Positions 36,088 to 49,420 of a stretch of DNA of 64,000 bases are shown piece after piece. Both the position numbers and the translations under genes were made by a program. The notes under the pieces are model-generated. The model did no database searches. It saw only the letters and a list, made by a program, of their open reading frames with translations, and was not told the DNA's origin. Position 1 is the stretch's first letter. Each line of letters starts with the position of its first letter. This stretch comes from Brachionus plicatilis (Eukaryota > Rotifera > Eurotatoria > Ploima > Brachionidae), in NCBI GenBank assembly GCA_010279815.1, contig QEOQ01000303.1, positions 1,057,567 to 1,121,566 of the forward strand, in the 5' to 3' direction.

Positions 36088-37766
36088 TTAAAGATTTTCA
36101 GAAGTTGAATAATTCGATATAAATCTGTTATCTTGGTAATCTTCATTAGTTCCATTATTAGACCCAGGAGGAGCTCTCCGTTGAGCATAGCCAGCTGACC
36201 TATCTCTTAGCATGCTGCCACTGCTTCCACCACCACCATTTTGTCTTCCTCTCGGCACCTCTGTATAATTTTGCCACAAAGTCTGCACAATTTCATGTGT
36301 TACACAATCGCTCATGCTCAAAGTCATGATCCTCAGGACAAAAACACCATCAAAACTCAAATAATCATAGATGAACGAATTTAAATTTCGTTTTACGGAG
36401 TTTTCCGAATATTTAAGCCTCAAACGAGCTCTAATGTAGTTGTATCGGGTGCTGGGAAACAAACGTATGATCCAAAGTAACAAATCATAGCAATTCGAAA
36501 TGCACACTAGCCACAACCATGCCCATAAGAGAATAAACAATTGTTCATTATATAAATTAATTGGTAATACACATTGAACTGTATAATTATGAACCAACGA
36601 GTCTATATGAGCCCTAATTCTAAAATCACATGCACTTTCTCTGGGAAAATATCTGTGAAATAAATTGTTGGAATTAGAAGTTTCTGAATAAATAGAGTCC
36701 GAGTATGTGTTGTAGCTGTAACTGTTGCCAAAGTAATTTGCTGACCCGCTAAATTGATTATCAGAATTGTCGAAAATTACTGTGGGCCCCATTATTGGCG
36801 GTGGCATGTTATTGGGTTGGATGTTAAGTTTGGCTGCAAATTTTTCTGCTGCTGCTTCAGCTTCGGCTCGGCGTTGAGCATTAATAGAATTTGTATTGCT
36901 CATTAAACCTTTGGTCACGTCTTTTAGAACATGGAAACCATGAGAATTGTAATTAAAACCAAGAAATATATTTAATAAAAATAATTGTGCAAAAGAATTA
37001 ATAATATAGAAAATTTTGGTCAGCATATAAAGAAATAGCAGATAGGAACCATTTATTTTACCATGGCAGCAAACGAGGTTGTATAAGTAGGGCTTTGAGC
37101 TTGTTGCACCTGTGATTGGACTACCCAAAGGTCCACCCAAAGAAGAATTGCCAGTCTGAAAGCCACCTTTGGCTCGCTTTGATTTATTACAAACCGAATA
37201 AAAGTGGATCGAATTTGCCAAGTAAAGCAATGATCGGCGCCTCTTATCAAATTTTTCCACTGCCATGTAATTTACTGCTGCGTCTGCCAAATTAAGAAGA
37301 TCAATGCCGGATTGTTTGCTCAAAAATCTGTACATAAAGCGCGGAAGCATAAAGAAAAACGCCATGCACAGCAATATCATGGGCACCCACTGATAATATT
37401 TGAGCATTCGCTCAGGTTTATTATTAACTGATGTAGTCTGTTCGCCAAATGAGACATAATATGTATTGCTTATCCAGCAGTAAACATTTATATAGTGTTC
37501 ATACCTAGCCAAAATTGCAGGAACCTTTTTTATTTTTGTAAAAAAATAATTTTTTTATCTTGGAACAATTATAAAATTTTAATTTAATTTACCCAACATT
37601 GAATATGATCAGACTGTAGGATTTTAACAGTTATTGTTAAAGATGAAACAAAAAGAATGAGAGTTGTGTATTTGTAGTTAAGTCGATCGGCAAATACGTC
37701 ATCGTCCCTGCCACAAGTAGATAATGTAATTTTTGGCAGATTAGCAAATCCTCTTATAATTTCCAT
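36088..37766 (-). CDS. Innexin gap-junction protein
   Basis: Two exons on the minus strand (37766-37593 and 37524-36088) give 536 residues. The N-terminus carries DDDVFADRLNYKYT and TM1. Extracellular loop 1 has its two cysteines in HIQCWVPAILARYEHY and NVYCW. The innexin signature YYQWVP opens TM2. TM3 precedes loop 2, whose cysteines lie in ESACDFRIRAH and TVQCVLPINLYNE, followed by TM4 (LFILLWAWLWLVCISN). Innexins form gap junctions and pannexin-like hemichannels in non-chordate animals. Loop 2 carries an extra Ala/Gln/Pro/Ser/Tyr-rich stretch (from about AQRRAEAEAAAEKFAAK to SETSNSNNLFHRY) not seen in typical innexins. The C-terminal tail is Gly/Ser/Asn rich. The start ATG is at 37766. 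Confidence 0.93.
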
Positions 37767-40700
37767 TTTTTTACTTCAATCGAACTGAATTCGATCAAAA
37801 ATACTCTTTTCCCCTGTGGCAATATTTTATTTTTCCAATTTAAAATTCAAATTAACTTTTTTTTCTTTGAATTTAGATCGATTAAGTTATCTAATAGTTA
37901 GTTTCATTCTGTTTAAAATAAAAATTTAATTCAAAATACTATTTATTTAGAAAAAAAAATTCAAAATGATATTCTCAATAAGCAGTATTGATTGTAGTTC
38001 TTAAGTGCCCTGGTTCATCGACAATACAATCTGTTTTTAATTGTTTGCTGTGGGTTACATTCATAAGAAAAATACCTAAGTTCTTAAACAAAAACGAAAC
38101 GAGTTTCTAATAACAAGATTACTTAAGTTTTAGCAAGCTTAAAAACTATTTATTGCTTTATCTATTTTATATGATCGTTAAGGATTAGATAATAGTTAAA
38201 TGCTTAAAAAAAACTAAAATAATTACTTTAAAATGCATGATAATTGATTATTGATATTATCTATGTTTAATTTGAAAAATTTTAAATTTTAAAACTTAGC
38301 TTTTGATTTGACTGCTAAAAATGAGTTCATAAATAATTCAATAAAGAGCTTGTTGCAGATACTATAGCTAAATTTACACTTTGAATAATTAAATTTTAAT
38401 AATTTAATTCAATTTAATTGAAATTTTTTTAAGATAAATAATTTAAATGAAATTATTTCAAATGGATTGAAAAATAGAAATTTTACCAGTAGTATAAGAA
38501 CTTTTTAAGATCTAATGAGAATTGGGGCTAATGCTTTTGAAAATTACTTTCATCTTTTAGACAATTATTGTTACTTAGTTTAATTAAAACTCAAATATCT
38601 AGAAGGAATTTTTTAAAGACTTAATACCAGATTGTTTGACTCAACAAAAGTGACAAAAAGAACTAATCTTTCCGAATCAATAAAAATATGGTGCATTTGC
38701 TTAATTTAGAGATTAGAAAGCCTTTTTTTCTAATTTAATTTACAAATATTCAATTACTTATTTGAGTTTACAATTTCAGGAAAAAAAATTGTTTCTAGAG
38801 TCATAAAAAATGAAAAAAAACTGTTAATTGCGTCATTTCTTTAAAAAGGTATAGTTTATTTCCAGATCTATTAAGATAAATTTGAAAAATATTAAATTAG
38901 TTTAAGCCTTATATTGTATTTATTTGAGAGAAACAATTAATAAAAAATAAGATTGATGGTATAAATTAATTTAGCAAAATTTTGTATGTATAGTTTGATC
39001 TATAGTAAGTTGCCGATTTAAATCGTTCAAAAATTATTAATGATTTTTAATAGATTTCTTTTTCTGCTAGCAAAAAAATGCTCAAAGTATGCTTAATATT
39101 AATCAAAAGTTAATGATCTTATCTTTTAAAATTGAATTATTAAATTTTCGTTTGATTCTGCTTGAAACACGAAATATTTGATGCAAAAACAAATCAATTA
39201 TAGAAACACGAAAAGTTTCAACTGGATAAAAATTTTTGGTTTCTTTCGTAGGCTAAATCTCGGCTGGAAAATTAAATTAAGAAATGATGCTGAAAAAATT
39301 TTTGCTCAGACACGGGTCTTTGTTGAACCGGTTATTTTAATTAAAAATGGGTATTTATTTGTCATTTAAATATGATATTCAAATAGAAATTTTTCACTAG
39401 AAGTATTTCATTCCATTGAGAAATAAAAAGTTCGAGATCCCATTAGATTTTTAAAAATTAATAAATTCTCTAACCAAATATTAAATGACAAATTAATTTG
39501 AAAATATCAAGTTGAATTTGTTAGTCTGCTTGGAACTGTATTTAAATTTCTAAAAACTGCCTAATGAATCCTGCACAACTATCGAGAATTTGATTCGATT
39601 TTATCTCAAATATTTGCTTTTTATCTAACTTATAAAAAAATCTCAAAATTGGATAAACTCGATGAAATTTTTGAGTTTAACTCGAAACTGTTAATGCTTA
39701 GCTTACTGAGCGGATATTTAAAATTGATAAATATTTGACTTGTCGTTTTTACGCTTTCTAAGCAAATATGCTGAATATGATAAAAGAAGAAGCTTTGAAA
39801 ATAAACAAGCTAATCAATCATATCGATTAAATCGCATTCCAAGTATTTCATTAAAAGTCTTCAAGATAAAAATTGAAAATTCAAACAAAATATGCTAAAA
39901 CCTAAAAAAAAAACTTCCAGACTTGTGTATCTGTTTTGAATTGATATCAAAATAAGAGGTAAAATTTTAAATAAAAAATTTGAATTAAAAATCAATTTTT
40001 TTTTATTAAATTCAATTTTTATTTTACGAATAAAACTTGTTAATAGAAAATTTTGAAAATAGTTAGATAGAAAAATTGTTCAGTTGCTACTTGAAAATTA
40101 AAATTATCATCATATCTTTCATTTCAATATGATTGTTTTTTAAATTATTCGAATCCCTCTAAGATATGGAAAAAATCAATCTTCAATTCAAAAGTTTTCT
40201 TCTCCGATCTTAAAATAAAGATAGAACTGATGATTTTTTTAGAGCTTTTCATTGTAAAAATGATTTTCATTAATTGAATTAGTCCAACTATTAAAATTTT
40301 AAGTCATAAAGCATAAATAATTGAAATATTGTAATTTTTCTTCAATCGATTTGAGTTTGATTTATTGCTTATTCTCAGTATCTTTAGTTTGAACAATTTT
40401 TTAATTGAAAAACAGACTCTGAAACCGGAGGCATCAGATTGAAAGTTGGTTAATCGAAAAATATTCGATTTTATTCAATAAAATTTATTTTAAAAATTAC
40501 ACAGAAATGTGAAATTAATTAAAGTGAACTTAAGGTTTGGTATAATTAGGCAATAGGCAATATAATGCTTCTAATTAAACTAGTATGTGTTTATTCAATC
40601 TAAATCTTACCAGTTTTATAAACAAACTTGGTAAATACTAAATGACACATATGTTCTTTTTATTAAAACAAATAACTCAAAGATTATCTTTGATTCCCAA

Positions 40701-41298
40701 ATTTTAATGAATCTCAGGGCTAAAATTTTATTAAAATAACTTGTAACGTGCTGATTTATAAAAAGATTCAATCAAACTAATTCTTTAAAAATAGGTGATT
40801 AAAAAAATTTCAATTAAAATGCGTTATTTAAAAAAATTTTAGCGTGCTAGAAAAAATTTCGGATCATAAATCAAAGTAGACGGATTTCGGAAATCAATTT
40901 AAGTCCATATTTAAATTTTTTTGAATTTGATTAATTTTTTTTAACCTTTAAGTATTGGGACCAAATATTTCCTGAATAAAGACTTGAAAATAATTAATCT
41001 TTTGTGCAAACTCGATAAATTATTAACTCAAAACAAACCATTCCCAAAATGATTATTTGCTTTAATTTTAAATTTTTTATTATACATTGGACCAATATAA
41101 AGACACATGTTTTTTTCACATATCATGAAAGAAATTAAATAAATTTAGAGCTAATATAATTTTAAATTTAATTTTAAAGAAAAAAGTTGCTTTCTTAAAG
41201 CGGTAATATATAGTTGCTTGGATACTTGAACAATGAATTTTAATAATTTATTTAAAACAAAATAAACTGAAAAAAATACCGGCTTTGCTAATCAAAAT
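37767..41298. other. Intergenic, about 3.5 kb, nothing recognised
   Basis: Divergent gap between the innexin and MORN5, so it holds both upstream regions. It is AT-rich throughout with no convincing exon, repeat domain or RNA gene; the 63-codon frame at 39178 looks random. Confidence 0.5.
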
Positions 41299-42303
<1,005 letters not shown>

Positions 42304-42388
42304 TCAATTGTCATATCAACCAATTTACTTTTCATTTATTTTAATAAAATTTAGAAAAAAAATTTTCCAAAAATTTTAATTGTCTAAA

Positions 42389-44849
42389 ATGATAGTAGTT
42401 CCGACACTAAAGTTGACGACATCAACCGTTAGCCTAAGATCCATTTACCTTAATAATACTGAAAGCAAAGAAGCTAGTCCGGTAATAAATGATTATAACA
42501 AAGATAGATTGAATTATATTACACAATTATTTTTTGGTTTTGAAGAACCAAATGTAAAATTTGACAGTCCTAAAGAGCTTGACGAATTCTTAGCAAAAAA
42601 AAAACTTCAATACTTTGATAAGATAACATTTCGGAAAATTTTTGTCAATAAACCAGAAATAAATGACCCCAATGACTTAAATGATGCTTTTACTCTGATA
42701 GAAAATTTGGATACTGATTTAAAAACACACTATGACTTGAATATACGAAGTTTTATGAAAAAAAAATTAGCAAATGCCTATAGCAAAAAGTTGTTTTTGA
42801 CCCATCAAATGGCCAACAAACCTGAAGAGTTTAAAAAACTTTTTAGATCAAAATATCACAGAGATAAACAGGGCAAAGAAACGTCTAATAGTCTTAGAGC
42901 TAAACATTCGATGCTAAAGAACGCTTCAAAAAATTCCAATTTGCATGAAATTAAAACAAAAACAAATAATTTAACTAAAAAAATATCAATTAAAGAAAGC
43001 TTATTTGCAAACACCCATAAGAAATCAGCATACAATTCTTTTCATAACTCTAAACTATCAAGTATTTAGCCTCATTTTCGAGTTATAATGAATAAATATT
43101 AATTTTATTTAATTCTTAGTTCAATCAAAGTCTAAAACATCTCAGTCTTTGTTCAGGCAAAATATAAATAAATTTGGTCAAATCAATGAATCGTATGAAG
43201 AATCATCTGAAAACTCTGCATTTGATTTGGACAGTGTTGTGAACGAAACAACATTTTTTGAGACTCAAAAAGCTTGGTCTTTGCTTAAAAACAATGGTAT
43301 AAGTGACGCAGAACCCGAAGTAGTCACATTTACTGGCTCAAATATTTCGAATATTTTTGATGATACCGAAAGTATTCAATCGTTACCTGACCATGAAATA
43401 CCATACGTTTCTGATAAAATGGTTTTATTTCTAATGTTATTTTAAACTTATATTAATCTTTATTTTTTGAAGGTAGAAAATGATGCTTATTGTTTTTTTT
43501 GCAAGGAAAATAAAGCAAACGAAACTGTTTATCCGTGCAGGATATGCACTAAAGTTTTTCATATAAAATGCATTGAGAAAAAAGGTCTGCTTAGAAGTGA
43601 GCAAGAAAGGGAAATATTGCTGCAAGCGTTTAGCAATATTGGCTGGAGCTGTCATGAATGTGTAAGTTCTTTAAACTGAAGTCTTTAAGGAAAAAAATTA
43701 TTTTAAATATTCCAGTCGAATTTAGGAAGACTTGTTCCTGCATCTGATATTTATGAGTTAATTGAGCAATTCGAATTTTCTGATGTAGACCATGGTACAA
43801 AAAAATTTCCATTAAATTTTCATTAATTATTTTAAATAAAATGTATTTAGACTATGGAATTTCTAGTGATGAATTTTTGAGAATTAGAAAAGAGGAGTTA
43901 TTAAAGCACTTTGGCATCGAAATGTCCCAAGACGATATCGAAGCGACACATTTACGTTTCAAACTAATTGACGCGGATAAAAGCGGTTACATCGATTGGG
44001 ATGAATATTTAAACTATGAATGCATGAAAAGACTGCATCATACAAAAGCAGTATTTTTAAAAATTAAAAAATTAAAAAATTTAAACAAATTTATTACCTA
44101 ATTTTTAAGAGAGAACTTGTCATGAAACTAACACCTAAAGAGATCCAGCAAGCTAGAGAAACGTTCTTCTCTTTTGACCGAGACAAAGGAGGAACCATCT
44201 CAGAGGAAGAGGCCCGAAGAACTTTTCGGCATTGGTTTACTTTTCTACATCAGAATCAGTATTTTTTATTTAAGTTAAGTTAAATTAAGTCAAAAATTAT
44301 TTCTAGGTTGAATCATACCGATGTGGATACCCATGTTCAGGTTCATACTGATTTAGTAATGCAAGCAGGATCAAAGCGAAAAAGGTAAATACATAAAACT
44401 TAATGATAGGAATTTAAATTTTTTATAAGCGAATTAACATGGGAAGAATTTATTAAAGAACAAGCAATATATATTTTGGTGAATAGACCAAATAATCCAA
44501 TAGGTTTAATATTTTAATATTTAATTTAATGAATTTTGAATAACAATAGTTGTAAAATTTTTTGAATAAAGGTCTGATTGGAAATTCTCAAGAAGCAAAA
44601 AATAGCTTTAATAGAATGAGTAAATCTCAAAATAAAGGAATCAAAAAAGAATCGTATAAAATTACTGAAAATCCAAAATCAAGCAAGCAATTAAATAAAA
44701 AGTTCAATTTTATATCGAAAAAATATAAAAATATATCATCTATTTATTTGCATGATTATTATCATAACAAAAAGCGAAAGTTCAATTTCTATTTTACAAA
44801 AAAATGGTTGCCATTAAATAGAGAAATTTGGAGTCTGAATAAAAAATAA
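42389..44849 (+). CDS. PHF24-like protein with PHD finger and EF-hands
   Basis: Nine exons (42389-43061, 43120-43421, 43473-43661, 43716-43794, 43851-44050, 44110-44258, 44307-44384, 44430-44503, 44572-44849) give 673 residues. A long Lys/Asn/Ser-rich N-terminal half of about 330 residues precedes a PHD finger with C-x2-C (YCFFCKEN), PCRICTKVFHIKC and GWSCHEC. Then come two canonical EF-hand loops, DADKSGYIDWDE and DRDKGGTISEEE, and a conserved TWEEFIKEQAIYILVNRPN block that parallels the end of PHF24 (KIAA1045/GINIP). A basic tail follows. In mammals PHF24 modulates G-alpha-i signalling in neurons; that function is known only there. The exon 6-7 and exon 2-3 junctions rest on frame continuity alone. 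Start: the first ATG; an in-frame TTG lies nine bases upstream. Confidence 0.82.
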
Positions 44850-45960
44850 AATTTGGTCATTAATAAATTTATTTTTTACATTATTTTAATAATTTAATAG
44901 TGGAAATTTTTTAATTTTTATGAGTGTTCAAAATGATATTAGAAGCTTATTTTTTTTAATTTAAAGGAATTATTGGCAACTCGAAGTTCATGATCATGAT
45001 CAAATGATCAAAACAAAATTGATTATAATCTAAATAAAAATGATGAAATTAGCTTTTTTTAATTTTTTTTAATTAAACATAAGATGTTTCCTTTTTTAAT
45101 TTAAAAAAAAAACTTTTTTTTTAATTGATCTTTAATTGATTCTTCTAAAATCTTTATTTTGAAAGTTTTAAAGACAAATTTTAAATCCACATCAAGGTAT
45201 CCAAATTATGACTTTAAATGATATTTAAATATCTATTAGAATTTATTATGGCAAAACAAAGTTAAATTTTACATTGCAAAATTTCAAAATATTGATTTAG
45301 ATTTTTTTTTACTTCAGATAAAAATTTATGCAATTTTCTATCTAATTAAAGATTAAACAAATTATGTTTAATAAATTTTAGTCATTTATTATAATAAAAT
45401 TGATTAAAAATACATTTTTTATTCAACTCAAAAACTAAAAATTTTGAGATAAAAATTTTACAATTAATGAGAAATTTTATCACTATAAAAAATGATATTT
45501 AATTGCCATAATTGATTCTTTAAATTAAAATTTTTCTCTAGAAACTTTAAAAAAATATGTTAAAGTGTAAATTTTAACTTTATCAAAAATGAATATTTTT
45601 TTTATCTGAATTTTATTTTTATTTAAAAATTAGAGATATAAAAAATATCTTTATTAAAATGTTAAATAATATTTTATTTTATTTTATTTATGATGTAGAA
45701 ACAAATAGGAAATAAAGAAAAAAAATCGAATCAATTTTATTTTCAGTAGTTATAAAAACTACTTATATTTTTTAATGATATAAAAATTATTTTTCTACTT
45801 CAAAATAAAAAAAATTTTAATGATGTCTAAATATTTTTTGATAATACCAATTTTTATTTATTTTAATGTTACAAAATAAATTAACATCTATTTAATTGAT
45901 TATCAGATATCACAGATTTTTCTAAATGGCTATGCTAAATTTCAAAGATTTGGACGATAA
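44850..45960. other. Intergenic, extremely AT-rich
   Basis: About 1.1 kb with long A/T runs and ATTTTATTTTATT-like simple sequence near 45670. Nothing coding or structured was recognised apart from a small CATGATCATGATC palindrome at about 44990. Confidence 0.5.
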
Positions 45961-46190
45961 AATTTTAGTGAGGATGATAGGAAACAAAGCTCATGTACTT
46001 GTCCGATTTCGAAAAATTCGATGTGTCAACATGTTGTTGTTATTGCTTGTCGTGATAGAGAAATCGAATGGCGTGAAAACGCAAAAGATCTTCCGCTTGG
46101 TGAGAATCAAAAAAAAGCACGAACAGCTAACAATAAAAAAGCTCTAGAAAAACAACCGATTGAGATACAAACAAGGCCTAAACATTCAGT
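45961..46190 (+). pseudogene. SWIM zinc-finger fragment (mobile-element relic)
   Basis: The frame reads SSCTCPISKNSMCQHVVVIA: a SWIM zinc finger with C-x-C-x7-C-x-H (codons around 45994-46029). A Lys/Gln-rich stretch follows. The frame opens right after an in-frame TAA at 45958 and has no start codon. SWIM fingers sit at the C-terminus of MULE-type transposases and some MEKK1/ZSWIM proteins. The end runs into LINE sequence near 46190, so this looks like a transposon or gene fragment broken by a LINE insertion. Confidence 0.55.
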
Positions 46191-46760
46191 CCGAGTTGCA
46201 ACCCATTGCGGACCTGACCTTATCAACAATTTAATGTTAAAAAACCTCCCTTTAAATTTAATAAAAGAAATAATAGATCTTTTTAATCTTAATTAATTGG
46301 ATTAAATCATTTCTTAATTGTAGAACATTTAAAGTAAATATAAATGATCACAGGCTTTTTGAATTGAGTGAGAGATATGTTGGGACAGGAATGAGTCATT
46401 CTATTCCATTGGTTGAAAGACTGGTGAAGGAATACAAAGAAGGTTTCGAATCAAGACATATTGAATACCCAACTCCATTGTGTAATTGCTACCTTACTAT
46501 TTCTTCTTATTTTCCTGAAACTTGAACTATGCAAACATGTGCCACATGTAAAAATCTTTTCCAATTTATGTCTTTTCAACTTTCATTTTTTTTAGCTTAT
46601 TTACTTTATTTTGATTCTATTTTTTTATCTCATTTTATTAACTTTAATTTTATTTTTATTTTATTTCATTTTTATTTTATTTTTTTTTTATTTTACTTTT
46701 TAACTTATTCTGGAGGAGCTTTAGCTCGGTACAGAAAAAAAATAAATAAAAATAAATAAT
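46190..46760 (+). mobile_element. Non-LTR retrotransposon (LINE) relic, copy A
   Basis: Starts with reverse-transcriptase domain-0/1-like sequence (CGPDLINNLMLKNLPLNLIK), then jumps to the ORF2 C-terminal block (RLFELSERYVGTG, YPTPLCNCYLTISS at 46355-46505). The polymerase core is missing. The 3' end carries GGAGCTTTAGCTCGGTACAG followed by an A-rich AAATAAAT tail. The same 3' block occurs in copy B, so both are ends of one family, probably jockey/CR1-like. It is decayed and non-functional. Confidence 0.7.
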
Positions 46761-47802
46761 AATCACATTAGTGATGAATTCAAAATATCTGCTGGCGTTC
46801 CTCAAGGGTGAGTTATTAGTTTATTATTTAGTATATTTATTAATGATATTCCTTTTAGAAATAAATCTAATAAAGAATATTCACTTCTCTTTGCAGACGA
46901 TCTTTTCACTTTTTTTATTTATAAAAAAAATGGAAATTAAGATGAATAAGTACTTAGTTGAATTAGAACAGTGGCTTTTCAAGTGGAAAATGAAGATATC
47001 GGTTGAAAAGTCTTGCTCAATGATTTTTACTAAAAATAACAAAAAAAGTTCTGTGTTTAATTTGAGGATTTATGGGAATAGAATCGAAAGCTTAAAAGAA
47101 ATAAAGTTCCTAGGTATTAAATTTGATTCTAAATTAACCTTTTCTTCAATGATAGAAGAAATTAAAGAACGCTGCAATTCAAGGCTAAATTTAATAAAAA
47201 TCTTGTCGAATAAAAAATGCAGCCTTGACTTAAACACTTTAGGAAACCTTTATAAGTCTTTGATTGGATCTATTTTAGATTATTCTTTTGCTTGTCTTAA
47301 CTCTCTTTCAGAAACTAATGTCAAAAGGTTAGAAGTAATCCAAAACTCAGCAGTTCGTTCTATTCTAATACTAAGATATGATACTCCCTCCAACATATTA
47401 CATAATAAGGCATATATTAACTTAAACTACTAACAGTCTCAAATCGACTTTTTGAGTTGAGTGAGAGATATGTTAGGGCAGGACTGAGCCATTCTGTTCC
47501 ATTAACTGTTAGACTGGTGGAAGAATATAACAAAGGTTTCGAATCAAGATACATCGAGTACCCAACTCCATTGTGTAATTGCTACCTTACTATTTCTTCT
47601 TTTTTTCCTGCATCATCAAATATTTAAAATATGTATTCTGTTACTCTCTGTCAAAATTTATCTAATTTGAATTTTAATTTTTATCTACTTTTTAACTTAT
47701 ATTATTTTAGCTTTATTTTTTTCATATTTTTCATTTTTTTTTATTTAATCTGAAGGAGCTTTAGCTCGGTACAGATATACAAATAAATAAATTAAATAAA
47801 AA
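46761..47802 (+). mobile_element. Non-LTR retrotransposon (LINE) relic, copy B
   Basis: A 5'-truncated copy beginning inside the reverse transcriptase. SAGVPQG is followed by a TGA (46809-46811) where the family normally continues with a Ser codon. The catalytic FADD lies at 46890-46901. A frameshift then leads into QWLFKWKMKISVEKS, KFLGIKFDSKLTFS, and the C-terminal NVKRLEVIQNSAVRSIL. The end block LFELSERYVRAG, YPTPLCNCYLTISS and the GGAGCTTTAGCTCGGTACAG 3' terminus with AAATAAAT tail match copy A. The stop and frameshift show it is dead. Confidence 0.8.
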
Positions 47803-47819
47803 CCCATTATTGTTGAAAT

Positions 47820-47962
47820 GCCCATTAAAGAGCATGCTGAAAATCAAGTTTTAGTTAGTTCTAGCAAAAAGCAAAGCAAAAAGACCAAGAGGTAGACCAA
47901 GAAAAATTCAATTACAAAAACAAGAACAATACGCAAGCAAAAGGCCACAAAAAAATTAATCA
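47820..47962 (+). pseudogene. AT-hook fragment next to the LINE
   Basis: One frame encodes KRPRGRPRKIQLQKQEQ, containing an AT-hook core (RGRPRK). It lies on the other side of the LINE pair from the SWIM finger. Both domains occur together in some transposase-derived proteins, so these may be two halves of one element split by LINE insertions. There are stops on both sides, followed by AATAAA repeats at about 48063. Confidence 0.35.
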
Positions 47963-48124
47963 ATCTCTTTTCTTATTGATTTTATCCTTTTTAGATCACT
48001 AAAACAAAACTTAACCCAATGTGTGAAAACAAATATCATTCTTATATGTATTTTTTTAAGCAATAAAATAAATAAATAAAAATCTATTTGATACATCGAA
48101 TCGTTAATTTTGCATCATCATAAT

Positions 48125-48275
48125 AAACATCCCTTTAAAAACGACACGACATTAATGATCGGGACCGAAAATCGAACACACATCGGCGCAGTACCGTTCC
48201 GTCCGTCCTAAGCGTACAGCTCCTACCGAACCAATGGTGACAACCATACCAACCGTCCCGGGCCAAACGCATTTC
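48125..48275 (-). repeat. GC-rich, possibly tRNA-derived (SINE-like) block
   Basis: On the minus strand the block contains TGGTTCGGTAGGAGC, similar to an A box, and 57 nt further GTTCGATTTTC, similar to a B box (GGTTCGANTCC) with a mismatch. A small hairpin ATGGT-TGTC-ACCAT lies upstream. I could not fold a complete tRNA, so this is at most a tRNA-derived repeat. Confidence 0.3.
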
Positions 48276-48372
48276 AATTGTCAAAAATATAATGATGAAA
48301 AAAAAGAAAAATTAAAAGAAATTGTTTAGTAAATTTTAAATTTTAAACATAAGATGAAACAAAGAAAAGCAA

Positions 48373-48510
48373 GTTTTTTTTTACCTACTGCGGAAGTTTG
48401 CAAAATCTGTGAGAATTCTCCAAAATTGCACCGTATTTAAAAGTATTAAAAATAAAAAGCAATTAATTTGCAGTGATTTTGCAGACTTCTGCAATAGGTG
48501 AAACAAAATT
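48373..48510. repeat. Foldback element
   Basis: Left arm 48384-48411 (CCTACTGCGGAAGTTTGCAA...) is reverse-complemented with about five mismatches at 48471-48498 (...TTTGCAGACTTCTGCAATAGG). The similarity extends outward through the AAAC/GTTT-rich flanks. It is MITE-like in size. Confidence 0.55.
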
Positions 48511-49420
48511 TGTTTTAATTTATTTTATCTGCAGAACAAGTTTTTGACATTTTAGAACAATAATTATAGAAATTTTTTATTTGTGCATTGGAAGTATTGT
48601 GTGAAATTTCACAATGCCAAAAAGGTACTGGAAAGTGCTTCTCCAATTATGCTGTTGGATAGCATCGGACAAGTTATTATAATTATTATTTTAAAATTAA
48701 ATAAACCTATATTTTTTCCTTGTTCTTTTTTTATATTTTTTTACCAAAAATAACTAAAATCTTTTCTGTACAAAGTTCATTGACTAACTTTTCTGTTCCA
48801 GAGAATCAGGTATGAAAATTTAAGAAAATTCGCGAGAAGGGGCTATTTTGTCTTAAAAAATCTTAAACGGCCTTTAGTTGTTAGCTTTTTTTACTGTTAC
48901 CCCATGAATTCAAAATGCCGAAAAAAAAGATATTTTTTTTTAAAAAAATCCATTAAGATATTTTAAATTATCATCAAAAAATAACTTGATGCGCATTATC
49001 TAATTTTCAGATAAATAATTTTTTACTTTGATTTTAAAAGCTTATTTTTTATTTTAGAAAATAACCAAAATAAATTTGATACTTTTTGTCTGATGCTATA
49101 TAATTTTTAATGATGAAAAAAGTAAATAAAAAATATTTATTATAGACATATTTTTCCTAGTTCCTAAATTCTTTTGTGTTTTTAATGATTTTGACATGGT
49201 CAAAACCGAAAAAATTGGTATCAATCGATTCATAAAGTTGTGGCAAATTAAAATTAAAAAATTGGAATTAAAAATAATCTTCCTTTGTTAAAATATAGTA
49301 GCTCAAAGTGGTACACTTAGACACATTTTGATATATATTTTACGAAAATATAATATTTTCCTAAAATTCTTCATTTTGATATAAATCCATTTCTCCGCCG
49401 TTCGAGTAAAAAATATTTAG

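Noticed and set aside
39178..39369. 63-codon frame upstream of MORN5
   Set aside because: No motif or exon context; starts without a supporting leader.
48125..48275. tRNA gene
   Set aside because: A/B-box-like words present, but acceptor, T and anticodon stems do not pair into a cloverleaf.
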